From positions 248,001 through 312,000 of the forward strand of contig NZ_KB911822.1 in NCBI RefSeq assembly GCF_000383675.1: a stretch of 64,000 nucleotides of DNA, read 5' to 3'. This document shows, in pieces, positions 9,499-17,334 of the stretch (positions are counted from its first letter, which is position 1; each line of letters begins with the position of its first letter). The position numbers were made by a program, and so were the translations under genes. Under the pieces are notes generated by a model. It was not told the origin of the DNA. It saw only the letters and a program-made list of their open reading frames with translations, and did not search any database. This stretch comes from Terracoccus sp. 273MFTsu3.1. GTDB lineage: Bacteria; Actinomycetota; Actinomycetes; Actinomycetales; Dermatophilaceae.

Positions 9499-10335
9499 TC
9501 AGAGTCCGACGGCGGTGACGCCGTAGGTGGCCTGGGCGGTGGTGAAGCCCTCGAACTTCAGCTGCGAGATGAGGCCTCCGCGGGAGAACGGCGTCAGGTC
9601 GAGGTAGGACTGGGCCTTCTTGGCGGCCTGCTCCTTCCAGTTCACCGTGATGTGGTCGACGGCGAACGTCGCGTCGGCCTTGGAGAACTGCTCGAACCGC
9701 AGCTGCTCGATCAGACCCTTGCGTGAGAACGCCGTGAGCTCGAGGTAGGACTCGGCCTTGGCGACGGCCTGCTCCTGCGACACGGTCATGGCGTTGGCGG
9801 CTTCCTCAGCCGCTGCCTTCGCTGCAGCGGCCTTGGCGGCGGCGGCCTTCGCAGCCGCAGCCTTGGCGGCAGCGATCTTGGCGGCAGCGGCCTTCGCGGC
9901 AGCGGCCTTGTCGGCTGCGGCCTTGTCCGCGGCTGCCTTGTCGGCGGCTGCCTTGTCGGCTGCGGCCTTGTCCGCGGCTGCCTTGTCGGCGGCTGCCTTG
10001 TCGGCGGCTGCCTTGTCGGCGGCTGCCTTGTCCGCCGCTGCCATGTCGACCGTGGCGGTCGGTGAGGACACGGGAGTCGTGGCGGCGCCCGTCGTCGTCA
10101 CGCTCGCCGCGGTGGCGGCGGTCGGAGCGGTCTTGGGATCGCCGCCGGTCGCGCCGATGGCGATGAGAGCCACGACGAGGCCACCAGCCCACAGGCCGGC
10201 CTTCTTGCCCTTGCCCATCTTCGGCTTCGTCCTCCCGCCCGACTCCGTGAGCGGAGCGCCCTGCGGCGGTGCCCACGTCAACGGCGCGGTCGGCACTCTC
10301 TCGGGCGTGGGGTACTGGTAGCTGTTGTCGCTCAT
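9499..10335 (-). CDS. Ltp-family surface protein with AAADK repeat stalk
   Basis: The 278-residue protein has a short cytoplasmic head with a KPKMGKGKK basic patch, one membrane anchor (about 46-66), and a Thr/Ala/Ser-rich linker. A stalk follows, built of nine AAADK and six AAAAK-like pentapeptides (about residues 99-175). It ends in two copies of the Ltp repeat (about 186-228 and 236-278), each of the form AKAESYLELTAFSRKGLIEQL then a second FS/FT turn. This repeat defines the host cell surface-exposed lipoprotein family. The founding member, Ltp of a streptococcal phage, blocks phage DNA injection. Here there is no lipobox; a membrane anchor replaces it. ATG at 10335 follows GGGAAGAG. A role in superinfection exclusion or envelope function is inference from the family. 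Confidence 0.8.
   Translation of the reverse strand: MSDNSYQYPTPERVPTAPLTWAPPQGAPLTESGGRTKPKMGKGKKAGLWAGGLVVALIAIGATGGDPKTAPTAATAASVTTTGAATTPVSSPTATVDMAAADKAAADKAAADKAAADKAAADKAAADKAAADKAAADKAAADKAAAAKAAAAKIAAAKAAAAKAAAAKAAAAKAAAEEAANAMTVSQEQAVAKAESYLELTAFSRKGLIEQLRFEQFSKADATFAVDHITVNWKEQAAKKAQSYLDLTPFSRGGLISQLKFEGFTTAQATYGVTAVGL
9811..10041 (-). repeat. 15-bp coding tandem repeat (AAADK/AAAAK units)
   Basis: About fifteen in-frame 15-bp units inside the Ltp-type gene. The nine AAADK units are nearly identical at DNA level (GCCTTGTCGGCGGCT and close variants), and the six lysine-alanine units are more diverged. The near identity makes length variation by slippage or recombination likely. Confidence 0.85.
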
Positions 10336-10443
10336 GGATGGCTCTTCCCTGTGGGTTCCCTGAAACTGCTAGGGAAGTGTCCGGCTCATTGCCGGTCGTG
10401 TCCCGGTTTCGCAGATTTCGGTGGGGAGACGGCCGGTCCAGCG

Positions 10444-10848
10444 CTAGACGGACGACAGCTCGTGCACGAGCCAGGCGAGAACCGCGCCATTCGCGAGGAC
10501 GGTGATCCAGAAGACGGTTCGGAAGGGCTGCTTGACCGTCTTGTGCCGGAAGACGTGCCGCGCGACGAGCGCCCCCGGCCAGCCACCCAGGAGGTCGATC
10601 GTGTGCAGCGTGGACTCCGGCGTACGTCGTCTGCCACTGATCGAGGCCGCGGACTTGTCCGCGCGGTACATCGCGAACGCGACACCGCTGAGCAGGAGGT
10701 AGCCGGCCGGCAGCCAGACAGGGAGGATGCCCCGCACAACGAGGAACCCCAGGAGGCCGAAGAAGAGGAGGTCGACGGCGACTGCCAGCAGGCTGCCGCG
10801 CGCTCGACGGCGCCCACGCCGGTGTGCGGCGTGGTTGTCTGCAGGCAT
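10444..10848 (-). CDS. DUF1294 family membrane protein
   Basis: The 134-residue protein has a basic N-terminus (HRRGRRRARGS), then two adjacent helices (LLAVAVDLLFFGLLGFLVV and PVWLPAGYLLLSGVAFAMY). The DUF1294 hallmark follows: DKSAA, then RRRTPESTLHTIDLLGGWPGALVARHVFRHKT, then a last helix (FWITVLANGAVLAWLVH). Length and motif order fit the family, whose function is unknown; some members carry an N-terminal cold-shock domain that is absent here. ATG at 10848 has GAGGAGCC upstream. It stands alone on the minus strand. Confidence 0.82.
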   Translation of the reverse strand: MPADNHAAHRRGRRRARGSLLAVAVDLLFFGLLGFLVVRGILPVWLPAGYLLLSGVAFAMYRADKSAASISGRRRTPESTLHTIDLLGGWPGALVARHVFRHKTVKQPFRTVFWITVLANGAVLAWLVHELSSV

Positions 10849-11009
10849 CGCTTCGGCTCCTCGGCTCGTGGATCGTCAGGCTGGACAGCCTGGCTCGAGG
10901 GGGGAGCGAGTCGTCCTGACCGGCATTATGCGTCCCGCCCCGCCGTCCGCGGCGAGGATTCGCGAACGACGTTCGGGTCGGCGACGCGGCCGATCCGGCG
11001 CGCGCGTCC

Positions 11010-11615
11010 TCAGGCAGACTGCATCGGGCGCACCGGGTAGCGCAGGTGCGTCACCCCGACGCCGGCGATGACGGTCGGGTCGCCGAGGACGGCCGGCGTC
11101 GTCGCGAGGTGGTCGAAGAGTCGCACTCCGGAGCCGAGCAGCACTGCGGCGACGTCGATCTGGAGGTAGTCGACCAGCCCGGCGTTGAGCAGCTGCTGGA
11201 TCGTGTCGGCGCCGTGGACGCCGACGGACTTCGCGCCGGCGGCGTCCTTGGCCTGGCGCACGGCGCTCTCGATGCCGTCCGTCACGAAGTGGACCGTCGA
11301 GTCGGGCCGGGGCCACCCGTCCGGGACGTCGTGCGTGACGACGAAGGCAGGGCCCCACGCGTGGTTGCCACCCCAGCCCTGGGCGACGTCGAAGGTGCGA
11401 CGCCCGGTGAGGACGGCCCCGAGCCGGGGGGTGAGCTCGCGGAGGTACCGGGCGCTCGGCTCGGACACCTTGAACGTCATGGGGTCCGAGCCTCCGGTGG
11501 TGAACTCGACGTCACCGGAGGCGAAGTACCAGTCGAAGACCTGCATCACGTCGTCGTCGGGACCGGCGACGAATCCGTCGAGCGACATGGACATGATGGC
11601 GACAACATCGGACAT
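11010..11615 (-). CDS. Dihydrofolate reductase / RibD C-terminal family protein
   Basis: The 201-residue protein opens VVAIMSMSLDGFVAGPDDD, the usual start of the RibD C-terminal (DHFR-like) fold. It continues with VLTGRRTFDVAQGWGG and AFVVTHDVPDG, then SVGVHGADTIQQLLNAGLVDYLQIDVAAVLLGSGVRLFD. These are the NADPH-binding and dimer elements typical of the family (dfrA/yyaP-like). Members reduce diverse pterin-like or unknown substrates; many are not true DHFRs. The frame is open upstream, but ATG at 11615 is chosen because GGAGAGGAA precedes it. It is isolated and points toward the DUF1294 gene, with 160 bases between that hold nothing I recognise. Confidence 0.85.
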   Translation of the reverse strand: MSDVVAIMSMSLDGFVAGPDDDVMQVFDWYFASGDVEFTTGGSDPMTFKVSEPSARYLRELTPRLGAVLTGRRTFDVAQGWGGNHAWGPAFVVTHDVPDGWPRPDSTVHFVTDGIESAVRQAKDAAGAKSVGVHGADTIQQLLNAGLVDYLQIDVAAVLLGSGVRLFDHLATTPAVLGDPTVIAGVGVTHLRYPVRPMQSA

Positions 11616-11772
11616 GGTGGTGGTTCCTCTCCACAGTGGGTGCGTGTGACCTGCTCTCACACTGGCAACGAACAGAACCGCCTCGGTCGGACAGCGACCT
11701 GCGAACTTTCTGCGGCGGCGCTCGGTCTGGCCCGCGAGGTGACCCAGGACCCGGGTGACGTCTACGCCGGGA

Positions 11773-12756
11773 TCAGCCCCAGAACTCGCCCAGCTGCTCC
11801 GCGAGGTCGAGGCCCTCGTCGTAGCCGCCCCGTGCAGCAGGCAGACGCGTCGACGGGTCGAGCGCGTTGGCGCCGAAGACGTCCCCGGCGCGGCTGTCCG
11901 GAAAGACGGTCTCGACCCTGCTCCCGCCCGCCCTCAGCTCCGCGACCTGGCTGGCCAGGTCCATGCCCCACTGGGGCGGCATGCGCGTCCGGCCGCTGAA
12001 GGGGGACAGCACGATGACCCGCCCGAAGCCGGCGGCCAGATCGGCGTTCTCGCTTCGTCGGTAGCCGCCGTTGAGATAGCGGTGCTCGCCGATCCGATAC
12101 GGCGTCATCGCCGAGGTGCTGGCGGCCACGGCGTCCACGAGGTCGACACCGCTGTCCCGGTCGAAGACGACAGGCTCCCCGGTGTCCGCATCGACGGCGG
12201 CGATGAGCAGGTGCTGGCGCGGCCAGTCGTGGTGCGGGAGCCGGGCTGCGACGACGTCGCGCCATCGTGTCGGGTCGGACGGGTTGGCCGCCTCCCGCTC
12301 CAGTGCGGCCGCGCCCATCCGGCGACGCATGTCGTATGCGTTCTCCGACGTCGCGATGATCGTGTCCGACCACGCCAGGTAGTTCGGGCCCGAGACGTTC
12401 GGTGCGCCTCGTCGGTGGGCCGCGCCACCGGGGGACGGAGGGTGTGGCACCTCAGCGAGGACGGCGGCATACAACTCCGCGGGGTGTGTGCTGCCGGTGA
12501 TCTGGGCAGCGACGGTCGACCCGGCCGAGGTCCCGACGACGAGGTCGGCCCCGGTGAGGTCGACGCCGGCGTCGCAGAGACCGGCGATGAGGCCGAGCTC
12601 CCACGCGTTGCCGGCGGCTCCGGCGCCCGCCAGCACGAGGGCGCGCTGGTCGGGGTGAGCGGGCTGGCTTGGGGCGTGGGCCTGTTGGGCGATCGGCCAG
12701 TTCCCGTGCCGTGGGTCTGGTGGCGTCGAGGAGGGGGGTGTGGGGTGCATCGTCAT
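11773..12756 (-). CDS. Patatin-like phospholipase with Asn in place of the catalytic Asp
   Basis: The 327-residue protein begins with a Pro-rich tail, then the patatin oxyanion segment LVLAGAGAAGNAWELG (about 40-55) and the serine elbow GTSAGS (about 74-79). The second half of the catalytic dyad should be Asp-Gly-Gly in a D-G-[GA] motif. Here the aligned stretch reads YLNGGYRRSENADLA, and the minus-strand codon is AAC, so the aspartate is asparagine. The rest of the fold looks intact, so the enzyme may be weak, altered or dead. The gene is divergent from a small HTH gene, with a duplicated operator between them (12779-12823), so both sides may be co-regulated. Membrane-lipid cleavage is the family activity; whether this copy retains it is open. 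Confidence 0.82.
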   Translation of the reverse strand: MTMHPTPPSSTPPDPRHGNWPIAQQAHAPSQPAHPDQRALVLAGAGAAGNAWELGLIAGLCDAGVDLTGADLVVGTSAGSTVAAQITGSTHPAELYAAVLAEVPHPPSPGGAAHRRGAPNVSGPNYLAWSDTIIATSENAYDMRRRMGAAALEREAANPSDPTRWRDVVAARLPHHDWPRQHLLIAAVDADTGEPVVFDRDSGVDLVDAVAASTSAMTPYRIGEHRYLNGGYRRSENADLAAGFGRVIVLSPFSGRTRMPPQWGMDLASQVAELRAGGSRVETVFPDSRAGDVFGANALDPSTRLPAARGGYDEGLDLAEQLGEFWG

Positions 12757-12778
12757 GGGACCACGGTAGGGAGTCGAT

Positions 12779-12823
12779 CGTCAGCATGTGTTGACGTCCG
12801 ACGGTCGTCAGCATATGCTGACG
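12779..12823 (+). promoter_or_regulatory. Leaderless promoter with two operator copies (HTH/ClpN genes)
   Basis: TTGACG at 12791-12796 and TATGCT at 12814-12819 are 17 bp apart, and the ATG at 12827 begins 8 bases after the -10, so the transcript would be leaderless. A perfect 18-bp palindrome, CGTCAGCATATGCTGACG (12806-12823), covers the -10. A near copy, CGTCAGCATGTGTTGACG (12779-12796), ends with the -35. Such placement means binding should repress. The small HTH protein just downstream is the obvious candidate repressor. Confidence 0.75.
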
Positions 12824-12826
12824 GTC

Positions 12827-13039
12827 ATGACCAGGACCGCCACGGACCTTGCAGGCGACCTCGACAGCTCCGACCCGAGGGTCGGACTGCGGGCCGTTGC
12901 CGCGCTGGGTCGGCTGCTCGACCAGCTCGAGGCCCTGCACGTGCGCAACGCCCGGGGCAAGGGCTGGTCCTGGCAGGAGATCGCCGACGCGCTCGGTGTC
13001 TCGAAGCAGACCGTCCACCGCAAGCACGCCCGGAGGTAG
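12827..13039 (+). CDS. Small helix-turn-helix protein, 70 aa
   Basis: The ATG at 12827 is preferred over ATGs at 12788 and 12815, because those lie inside the promoter and operator and because 12827 sits 7 bases beyond the -10. The 70-residue product is helical throughout: a first part (DPRVGLRAVAALGRLLDQLEALHVRNA) that may dimerise, then a helix-turn-helix (GWSWQEIADALGVSKQTVHRKHA). Pairs of such short HTH proteins with Clp N-domain proteins recur in actinobacteria. Its stop codon overlaps the ribosome binding site (GGAGG) of the Clp N-domain gene, so the two are co-translated. Autoregulation through the palindromes is a direct prediction. Confidence 0.8.
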   Translation: MTRTATDLAGDLDSSDPRVGLRAVAALGRLLDQLEALHVRNARGKGWSWQEIADALGVSKQTVHRKHARR

Positions 13040-13043
13040 ACCC

Positions 13044-13682
13044 GTGTTCGAACGCTTCGCCCAGGATGCGCGCACCGTGGTGGTCTCGGCGCGCGCCCGC
13101 TGTCGCGACCTCGGAGTCGACGAGGTACGCCCGGTCCACCTCCTCCTCGCGCTGACCGAGGAGGGCGGCGGGGCCGCAGACGTCCTCGCCGCCCACGGCG
13201 TGACGACGCAGGTCGTCGCCGAGTGCCTCGGTGTGGGGCCACCCCCGCCGTGGGTTCCGCTGGGCGAGGAGGACGCCGCAGCGCTGCGATCCCTCGGCAT
13301 CGATCTCGACTCCATCCGTGAGGCAGCCGAGCGTCACTTCGGCCACGGGGCGCTCGACGAGCCGGTGACTGGAGCGACCCAGGACGCGGGCCGCGCGGAA
13401 CCCTCGGGTGCAGTCGATGACGATGACGATGACGCACGAGCGGCCCGAGGGCGGTTCGGGTGGGGTGGGCGCATGCGGTTCGGACGCGGCTCGAAGAAGG
13501 TGCTCGAGCTGTCACTGCGTGAGGCGATCCGGGCCGGTGACCGCGAGATCCGCGCCGAACACATCGCCCTCGGTCTGCTGCGCGCCGACGACGAGGGGGT
13601 CACCCTGCTCCTGCGGTCCATCGGCGCCGACCCGCTGGCCGTGCGCGCCGACCTCGTGGACCACGGCCGCCGCGCCGGCTGA
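13044..13682 (+). CDS. Clp N-terminal domain protein (ClpC-like, no ATPase)
   Basis: GTG at 13044 has GGAGG 8 bases upstream. The 212-residue product contains two half-sites of the Clp amino-terminal repeat, about 1-70 (FERFAQDARTVVVSARARCRDLGVDEVRPVHLLLAL) and 150-210 (VLELSLREAIRAGDREIRAEHIALGLLRADD). They are joined by a flexible acidic stretch containing DDDDDD (about 125-131). There is no Walker A or AAA+ domain, so it cannot unfold substrates alone. In Clp proteins this domain binds substrates or adaptors. With its HTH partner it may link protein damage to transcription. Family assignment is firm, role inferred. Confidence 0.85.
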   Translation: MFERFAQDARTVVVSARARCRDLGVDEVRPVHLLLALTEEGGGAADVLAAHGVTTQVVAECLGVGPPPPWVPLGEEDAAALRSLGIDLDSIREAAERHFGHGALDEPVTGATQDAGRAEPSGAVDDDDDDARAARGRFGWGGRMRFGRGSKKVLELSLREAIRAGDREIRAEHIALGLLRADDEGVTLLLRSIGADPLAVRADLVDHGRRAG

Positions 13683-13804
13683 TCCGCGCCGGCCGCGCTG
13701 GCCGCGCTGGCCGCGGGCAGAGATGTGTGCGAAACGGTGTCAGACCGGGCCATTCCGGCGCTAACGTCTTTACGTCGGAAAGTCTTCGGCCCTTAGGGGG
13801 AGCC

Positions 13805-15328
13805 GTGCGCACGACAGGGTGGCGAGTGGCCGTACTGGTGGCGGCGCCGATGGTGGGAGCCGTGTCCTTGGCCCCGGTCGGTTCGGCGTCCACGCAGCTG
13901 AATCCGAAGGTGGAGCACGTGCTGCTGCTCAGCCTCGACGGGTTCCACGACGCCGATCTGACGAACTACGTCGCGGCGCATCCGACCTCCGCGCTGGCGG
14001 ACGTCGTGGCACGGGGACGTCGTTACGCGAACGCGTCGGCACAGACGCCGTCCGACTCGTTTCCCGGCACGCTCGCCATGACGACAGGCGGGTCACCGCG
14101 GTCGACCGGGGTCTACTACGACGTGTCCTGGGACAACAGCCTCTCGCCGGCCGGCTCCGACTGCAGCACTCGGGGCGCGCTCGTTCCGTTCAACCAGACG
14201 ATCAACGTCAACGCCAACGCGGGCGACAGTGTCGCCGACATCAACCCGGCCAAGCTGCCGCGCGACCCGGACCACGGGTGCAGCGTGGTCTACCCGCACC
14301 AGTTCCTCAAGGTGAACACAATCTACGAGGTGGCCCACGCGGCAGGGCTGCGCACGGCAGTGGCCGACAAGCACCCGAGCTACGAGATCCTGTCCGGTCC
14401 CTCCGGGACAGGCGTCGACGACTTCTACGGCCCCGAGTTCAATGCAGCCAAGGCCGACATCACGAAGATCATGGCCAACGACGAGCTCAAGGTCCGAGCA
14501 GTGCTCAACGAGATCGACGGGCTCGACCACGCCGGCACCGCCGTCGTCGGCGTGCCGGCCATCTTCGGCATGAACTTCCAGGCTCCGAACATCGGGCAGA
14601 AGTTCTCCGGTTACGTCGACGGCGCCGGCACGATCCCCCAGAGCGTCACCACCATCGGGCCCCTCGCCGGGAGCGCCCCCGGGCTCGCGCAGGCGCTCGA
14701 CTACGTGGACGGCGCGGTCGGCCGGATGCTGAGTCGGGTCGAGGCCGACGGGCTGGTCGGCGACACGATGATCATCCTCACCGCCAAGCACGCCAACAGC
14801 CCGGTCGACCGCTCCAGCCTCCAGTGGATCGACCCGTCCGGCTTCGCTCCGCTCATCAACAGCGTCCAGCCCGGGCTGACCGCCCAGGTGACGGCGGACA
14901 CGATGGCGCTCATCTGGCTCAAGGACCGCACTCGTGCGGCCGACGTGGCGACCGTGCTCGAGGCGAACGCCGCAACGGTGGGGGCCGGCACCGTCACCAG
15001 CGGTGCCGCCGTTGCCGAGCTCTTCTCGGGACAGCTCGGCGGCAACGCGAGCCGGATCCCCGACGTCGTCGTGCAGCCGGCGCCCGGGGTCGTCTATGCG
15101 GCGCCGAACGCGAAGCTCGTCGACCACGGAAGCGGTAGCGCCGAGGACACTCACGTCCCCCTGGTCATCATCGAACCCGGTCGCAAGGGCGGCCGCACCC
15201 TCACCTGTCCCGTCTCGCTGCGACAGATCGCGCCGACCGTCCTACGCGCCCTCGGGCTCAAGGAGGACCTGCTCGACGCGGTGCGACTGGAAGGCACGCA
15301 GCGGCTGACGAACGGGGACGAGTGCTGA
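13805..15328 (+). CDS. Secreted alkaline-phosphatase-superfamily phosphodiesterase
   Basis: The 507-residue protein has a signal peptide (WRVAVLVAAPMVGAVSLAPVGSA) and then the type I phosphodiesterase/nucleotide pyrophosphatase fold. The first metal site is LLLSLDGFHDADL; the nucleophile region is AQTPSDSFPGTLAMTTGGSPRSTGVYYD; later metal ligands are DGLVGDTMIILTAKHANSP and DHGSG. GTG at 13805 is chosen because GGGGGAG precedes it and the signal peptide begins at once. A TAACGT -10-like hexamer lies upstream near 13762. It probably hydrolyses phosphodiester or phosphonate substrates outside the cell. The gene is transcribed alone. Confidence 0.85.
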   Translation: MRTTGWRVAVLVAAPMVGAVSLAPVGSASTQLNPKVEHVLLLSLDGFHDADLTNYVAAHPTSALADVVARGRRYANASAQTPSDSFPGTLAMTTGGSPRSTGVYYDVSWDNSLSPAGSDCSTRGALVPFNQTINVNANAGDSVADINPAKLPRDPDHGCSVVYPHQFLKVNTIYEVAHAAGLRTAVADKHPSYEILSGPSGTGVDDFYGPEFNAAKADITKIMANDELKVRAVLNEIDGLDHAGTAVVGVPAIFGMNFQAPNIGQKFSGYVDGAGTIPQSVTTIGPLAGSAPGLAQALDYVDGAVGRMLSRVEADGLVGDTMIILTAKHANSPVDRSSLQWIDPSGFAPLINSVQPGLTAQVTADTMALIWLKDRTRAADVATVLEANAATVGAGTVTSGAAVAELFSGQLGGNASRIPDVVVQPAPGVVYAAPNAKLVDHGSGSAEDTHVPLVIIEPGRKGGRTLTCPVSLRQIAPTVLRALGLKEDLLDAVRLEGTQRLTNGDEC

Positions 15329-15377
15329 GCCGGCCTGCTGTGGGCTGCCCGACCCGGCCGAGTGCGTCCGGTCAGGC

Positions 15378-15578
15378 ATGACGTACTTCTGGGTCGGCAT
15401 CGGCGTGCTGCTCGTGGTCGGCCTCGGCATGATCGTGTGGGCCTCGCAGTCGGGGCCGGGGCGCTCCGGGCAAGACCTCTCGGCACGGCGGAGCAGGGAG
15501 ACGCAGGTCGGCGCGCTCCTCGTGGCCGTCTCGCTCGGCGTCCTCGTCGTCGCCTACCTCACGGCCAACTGGCCCTAG
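15378..15578 (+). CDS. Small two-helix membrane protein, 66 aa
   Basis: The product is 66 residues with two predicted transmembrane helices (FWVGIGVLLVVGLGMIVWA and GALLVAVSLGVLVVAYLTA) separated by a short basic loop (SGQDLSARRSRET). No family is recognised. The ATG has only weak ribosome-binding complementarity. Coding is supported by codon bias and by the amphipathic loop between helices rather than by a known domain. Confidence 0.6.
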   Translation: MTYFWVGIGVLLVVGLGMIVWASQSGPGRSGQDLSARRSRETQVGALLVAVSLGVLVVAYLTANWP

Positions 15579-15639
15579 GTGGCGGTCGCGTCGCTGTCGG
15601 CGCGGATGTGGGGGCGGCCGGGCACGTAGGCTCCGTCCC

Positions 15640-16200
15640 ATGGCTGAGTCTCCTCGCATCACGTACGTCCTCATCGACGGGGAGAACATCGACGCCACGC
15701 TCGGGACGTCGATCCTGGGACGGCGCCCGCGCCCTGAGGAGCGCCCGAGATGGGAACGGCTCCTGCAGTTCGCTCAGGAGCTGTGGAACCAGCCGGCTGC
15801 CGGGCTCTTCTTCCTCGCGGCCAACAACGAGCTCCCGATGCCGTTCGTCCAGGCGCTGATGGCCATCGGCTACCGGCCGGTCCCTCTCTCCGGAGCGCCG
15901 GGCGAGAAGGTCGTCGACATCGCCATCCAGCGGACGCTCGTCGAGATCCGTCAACGCCGGGCGGACGTGCTCCTCGTCAGCAACGACGGGGACTTCGTCG
16001 AGCAGGTGGGTGACCTGCTGGACGGCCGACGGGTGGGCGTCGTCGGGTTCCAGGAGTTCCGCAGCAACGCGTTCCTCGAGCTGACCGCCCAGGGCCTCGC
16101 CACCTTCGACCTCGAGTACGACGTGCAGGCGTTCCGGGAGTCGCTGCCTCGGATCCGGGTCATCGCGATCGAGGACTTCGACCCGGCCGACTTCCTCTAG
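15640..16200 (+). CDS. NYN domain protein (PIN-like RNase fold)
   Basis: The 186-residue protein shows the NYN/LabA-like pattern of conserved acidic residues: VLIDGENID at the N-terminus, EKVVDIAIQRTLVE in the middle and DVLLVSNDGDFVEQV, followed by VGVVGF. This PIN-like fold is associated with metal-dependent RNA cleavage. Length is typical of single-domain members. TAGGCT at 15627-15632 lies exactly 7 bases before the ATG and no ribosome binding site is present, so the mRNA is probably leaderless. It is a single-gene unit. Confidence 0.85.
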   Translation: MAESPRITYVLIDGENIDATLGTSILGRRPRPEERPRWERLLQFAQELWNQPAAGLFFLAANNELPMPFVQALMAIGYRPVPLSGAPGEKVVDIAIQRTLVEIRQRRADVLLVSNDGDFVEQVGDLLDGRRVGVVGFQEFRSNAFLELTAQGLATFDLEYDVQAFRESLPRIRVIAIEDFDPADFL

Positions 16201-16214
16201 CCGACCCCGCTCCG

Positions 16215-16625
16215 TCAGCAGTCGAGCAGGCGCCTCAACTTGTCGGGCGCGCAGAACCGGTAGCTCTCGGTCACCAGCTCGGCGACCTCGTCCCAGTCGG
16301 TGTCGGCGTCGAGGACCATGCCGACGACGGTCGGCGACCACGGCGGCCGGTAGAACGGTGGGCCCGCGTTGATGAGGGCCGACAGCTCGTCGCCGGACGA
16401 GCGGAAGGTCAGCACCGTGGTCGGCTCGGTCACCCCGGTCACGTCGCGGTAGGCCGAGGTGTAACCCTCCTGGGCCACGAGGACGTGGGCGAACGTCCTG
16501 CTCCGCACCCGCCACCGTATGCCGGTCCAGGCGTCCTCCTCGTACGCGTCGGGCAGAGCCAGCGCCGTGGACCCGATGCGCTCGACGACGTCGCCGGAGG
16601 GCTCGATGCGCGGCGGCCTGGTCAC
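16215..16625 (-). CDS. MmcQ/YjbR family protein
   Basis: The open frame continues far upstream, but the real protein starts at GTG 16625 (TRPPRIEPSGDVVERIG). The 136-residue product has the MmcQ/YjbR fold elements: ALALPDAYEEDAW near the start, the RWRVRSRTFAHVL strand pair, and PTVVGMVLDADTDWDEVAELVTESYRFCAPDKLRRL at the end. The family resembles a CyaY-like double-wing DNA-binding fold; its function is unsettled. It is divergent from the GNAT gene, 78 bases away. Confidence 0.8.
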   Translation of the reverse strand: MTRPPRIEPSGDVVERIGSTALALPDAYEEDAWTGIRWRVRSRTFAHVLVAQEGYTSAYRDVTGVTEPTTVLTFRSSGDELSALINAGPPFYRPPWSPTVVGMVLDADTDWDEVAELVTESYRFCAPDKLRRLLDC

Positions 16626-16703
16626 ACACCGACTCTGCCAGCGCACGCCGACAGTCGGTCGTTCGTCCGGGCGCGTGCCCACCGCCGCTACTAGTCTCGA
16701 GCT

Positions 16704-17297
16704 GTGCCCGAGTTCAGCTGGCGACCGGCCAACGATGCGACGATCGCGGACGTCGAGGCCGTCTTCGACGGAGGTGGCGCCGCCAAGTGCCGCTGCCAGG
16801 CGCTCAAGGTCCCGGGCTGGATCTGGCGCGACACGACCCAGGACGAGCGCGACGCCGCGCTCCTGGAGCAGACCGGGTGCGGGACGAGCGGCCCCACGTC
16901 CGGCCTCGTCGGCTACGTCGACGGCGAGCCGGCCGGCTGGGTCGCGGTCGAGCCTCGTGAGAACTACCCGAGGATCTGGGCCCGGCAGAAGACGTGGATG
17001 CGTCAGGACCCCGATCTCGAGGGCGTCTGGTCTGTCACCTGTTTCGTCGTGCGCAAGGGGTTCCGTCGACAAGGTCTGATGTACGAGCTCGCCGCCGCCA
17101 CCGTCGAGTACGGCCGGCAGGTCGGCGCTCACGTCCTCGAGGGCTACCCCACGGAGCCGCCCCCGGGGAAGACCGTGATCTGGGACGAGGCGTCGGTCGG
17201 GCTGCTCCAGGTCTTCCTCGACGCCGGCTACGAGGTCGAGGCCTCACCGACCCTGCGTCGGAGGGTGGTGCGACACCGACTCGGCGCCCCGTCCTGA
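16704..17297 (+). CDS. GNAT family N-acetyltransferase
   Basis: The 197-residue protein has an N-terminal part with cysteines (GGGAAKCRCQALK) and the acetyl-CoA-binding core SVTCFVVRKGFRRQGLMYELAAATVEYGRQVGA. The R-x-x-G-x-A-like pyrophosphate loop appears as RRQGLM. The C-terminus has the usual VGLLQVFLDAGYEV strand-helix. TAGTCT lies 6 bases before the GTG start and no ribosome binding site is visible, so translation is probably leaderless. The last 284 bases have a close but broken duplicate at 19121-19403. The acceptor substrate is unknown. Confidence 0.87.
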   Translation: MPEFSWRPANDATIADVEAVFDGGGAAKCRCQALKVPGWIWRDTTQDERDAALLEQTGCGTSGPTSGLVGYVDGEPAGWVAVEPRENYPRIWARQKTWMRQDPDLEGVWSVTCFVVRKGFRRQGLMYELAAATVEYGRQVGAHVLEGYPTEPPPGKTVIWDEASVGLLQVFLDAGYEVEASPTLRRRVVRHRLGAPS

Positions 17298-17334
17298 CGG
17301 GTTGACCGTTCGACCCCTCTGGGGCGAGCCGTCG

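Noticed and set aside
9811-10041. Direct repeats resembling a CRISPR array
   Set aside because: The 15-bp units are contiguous, in frame, have no spacers and encode AAADK pentapeptides.
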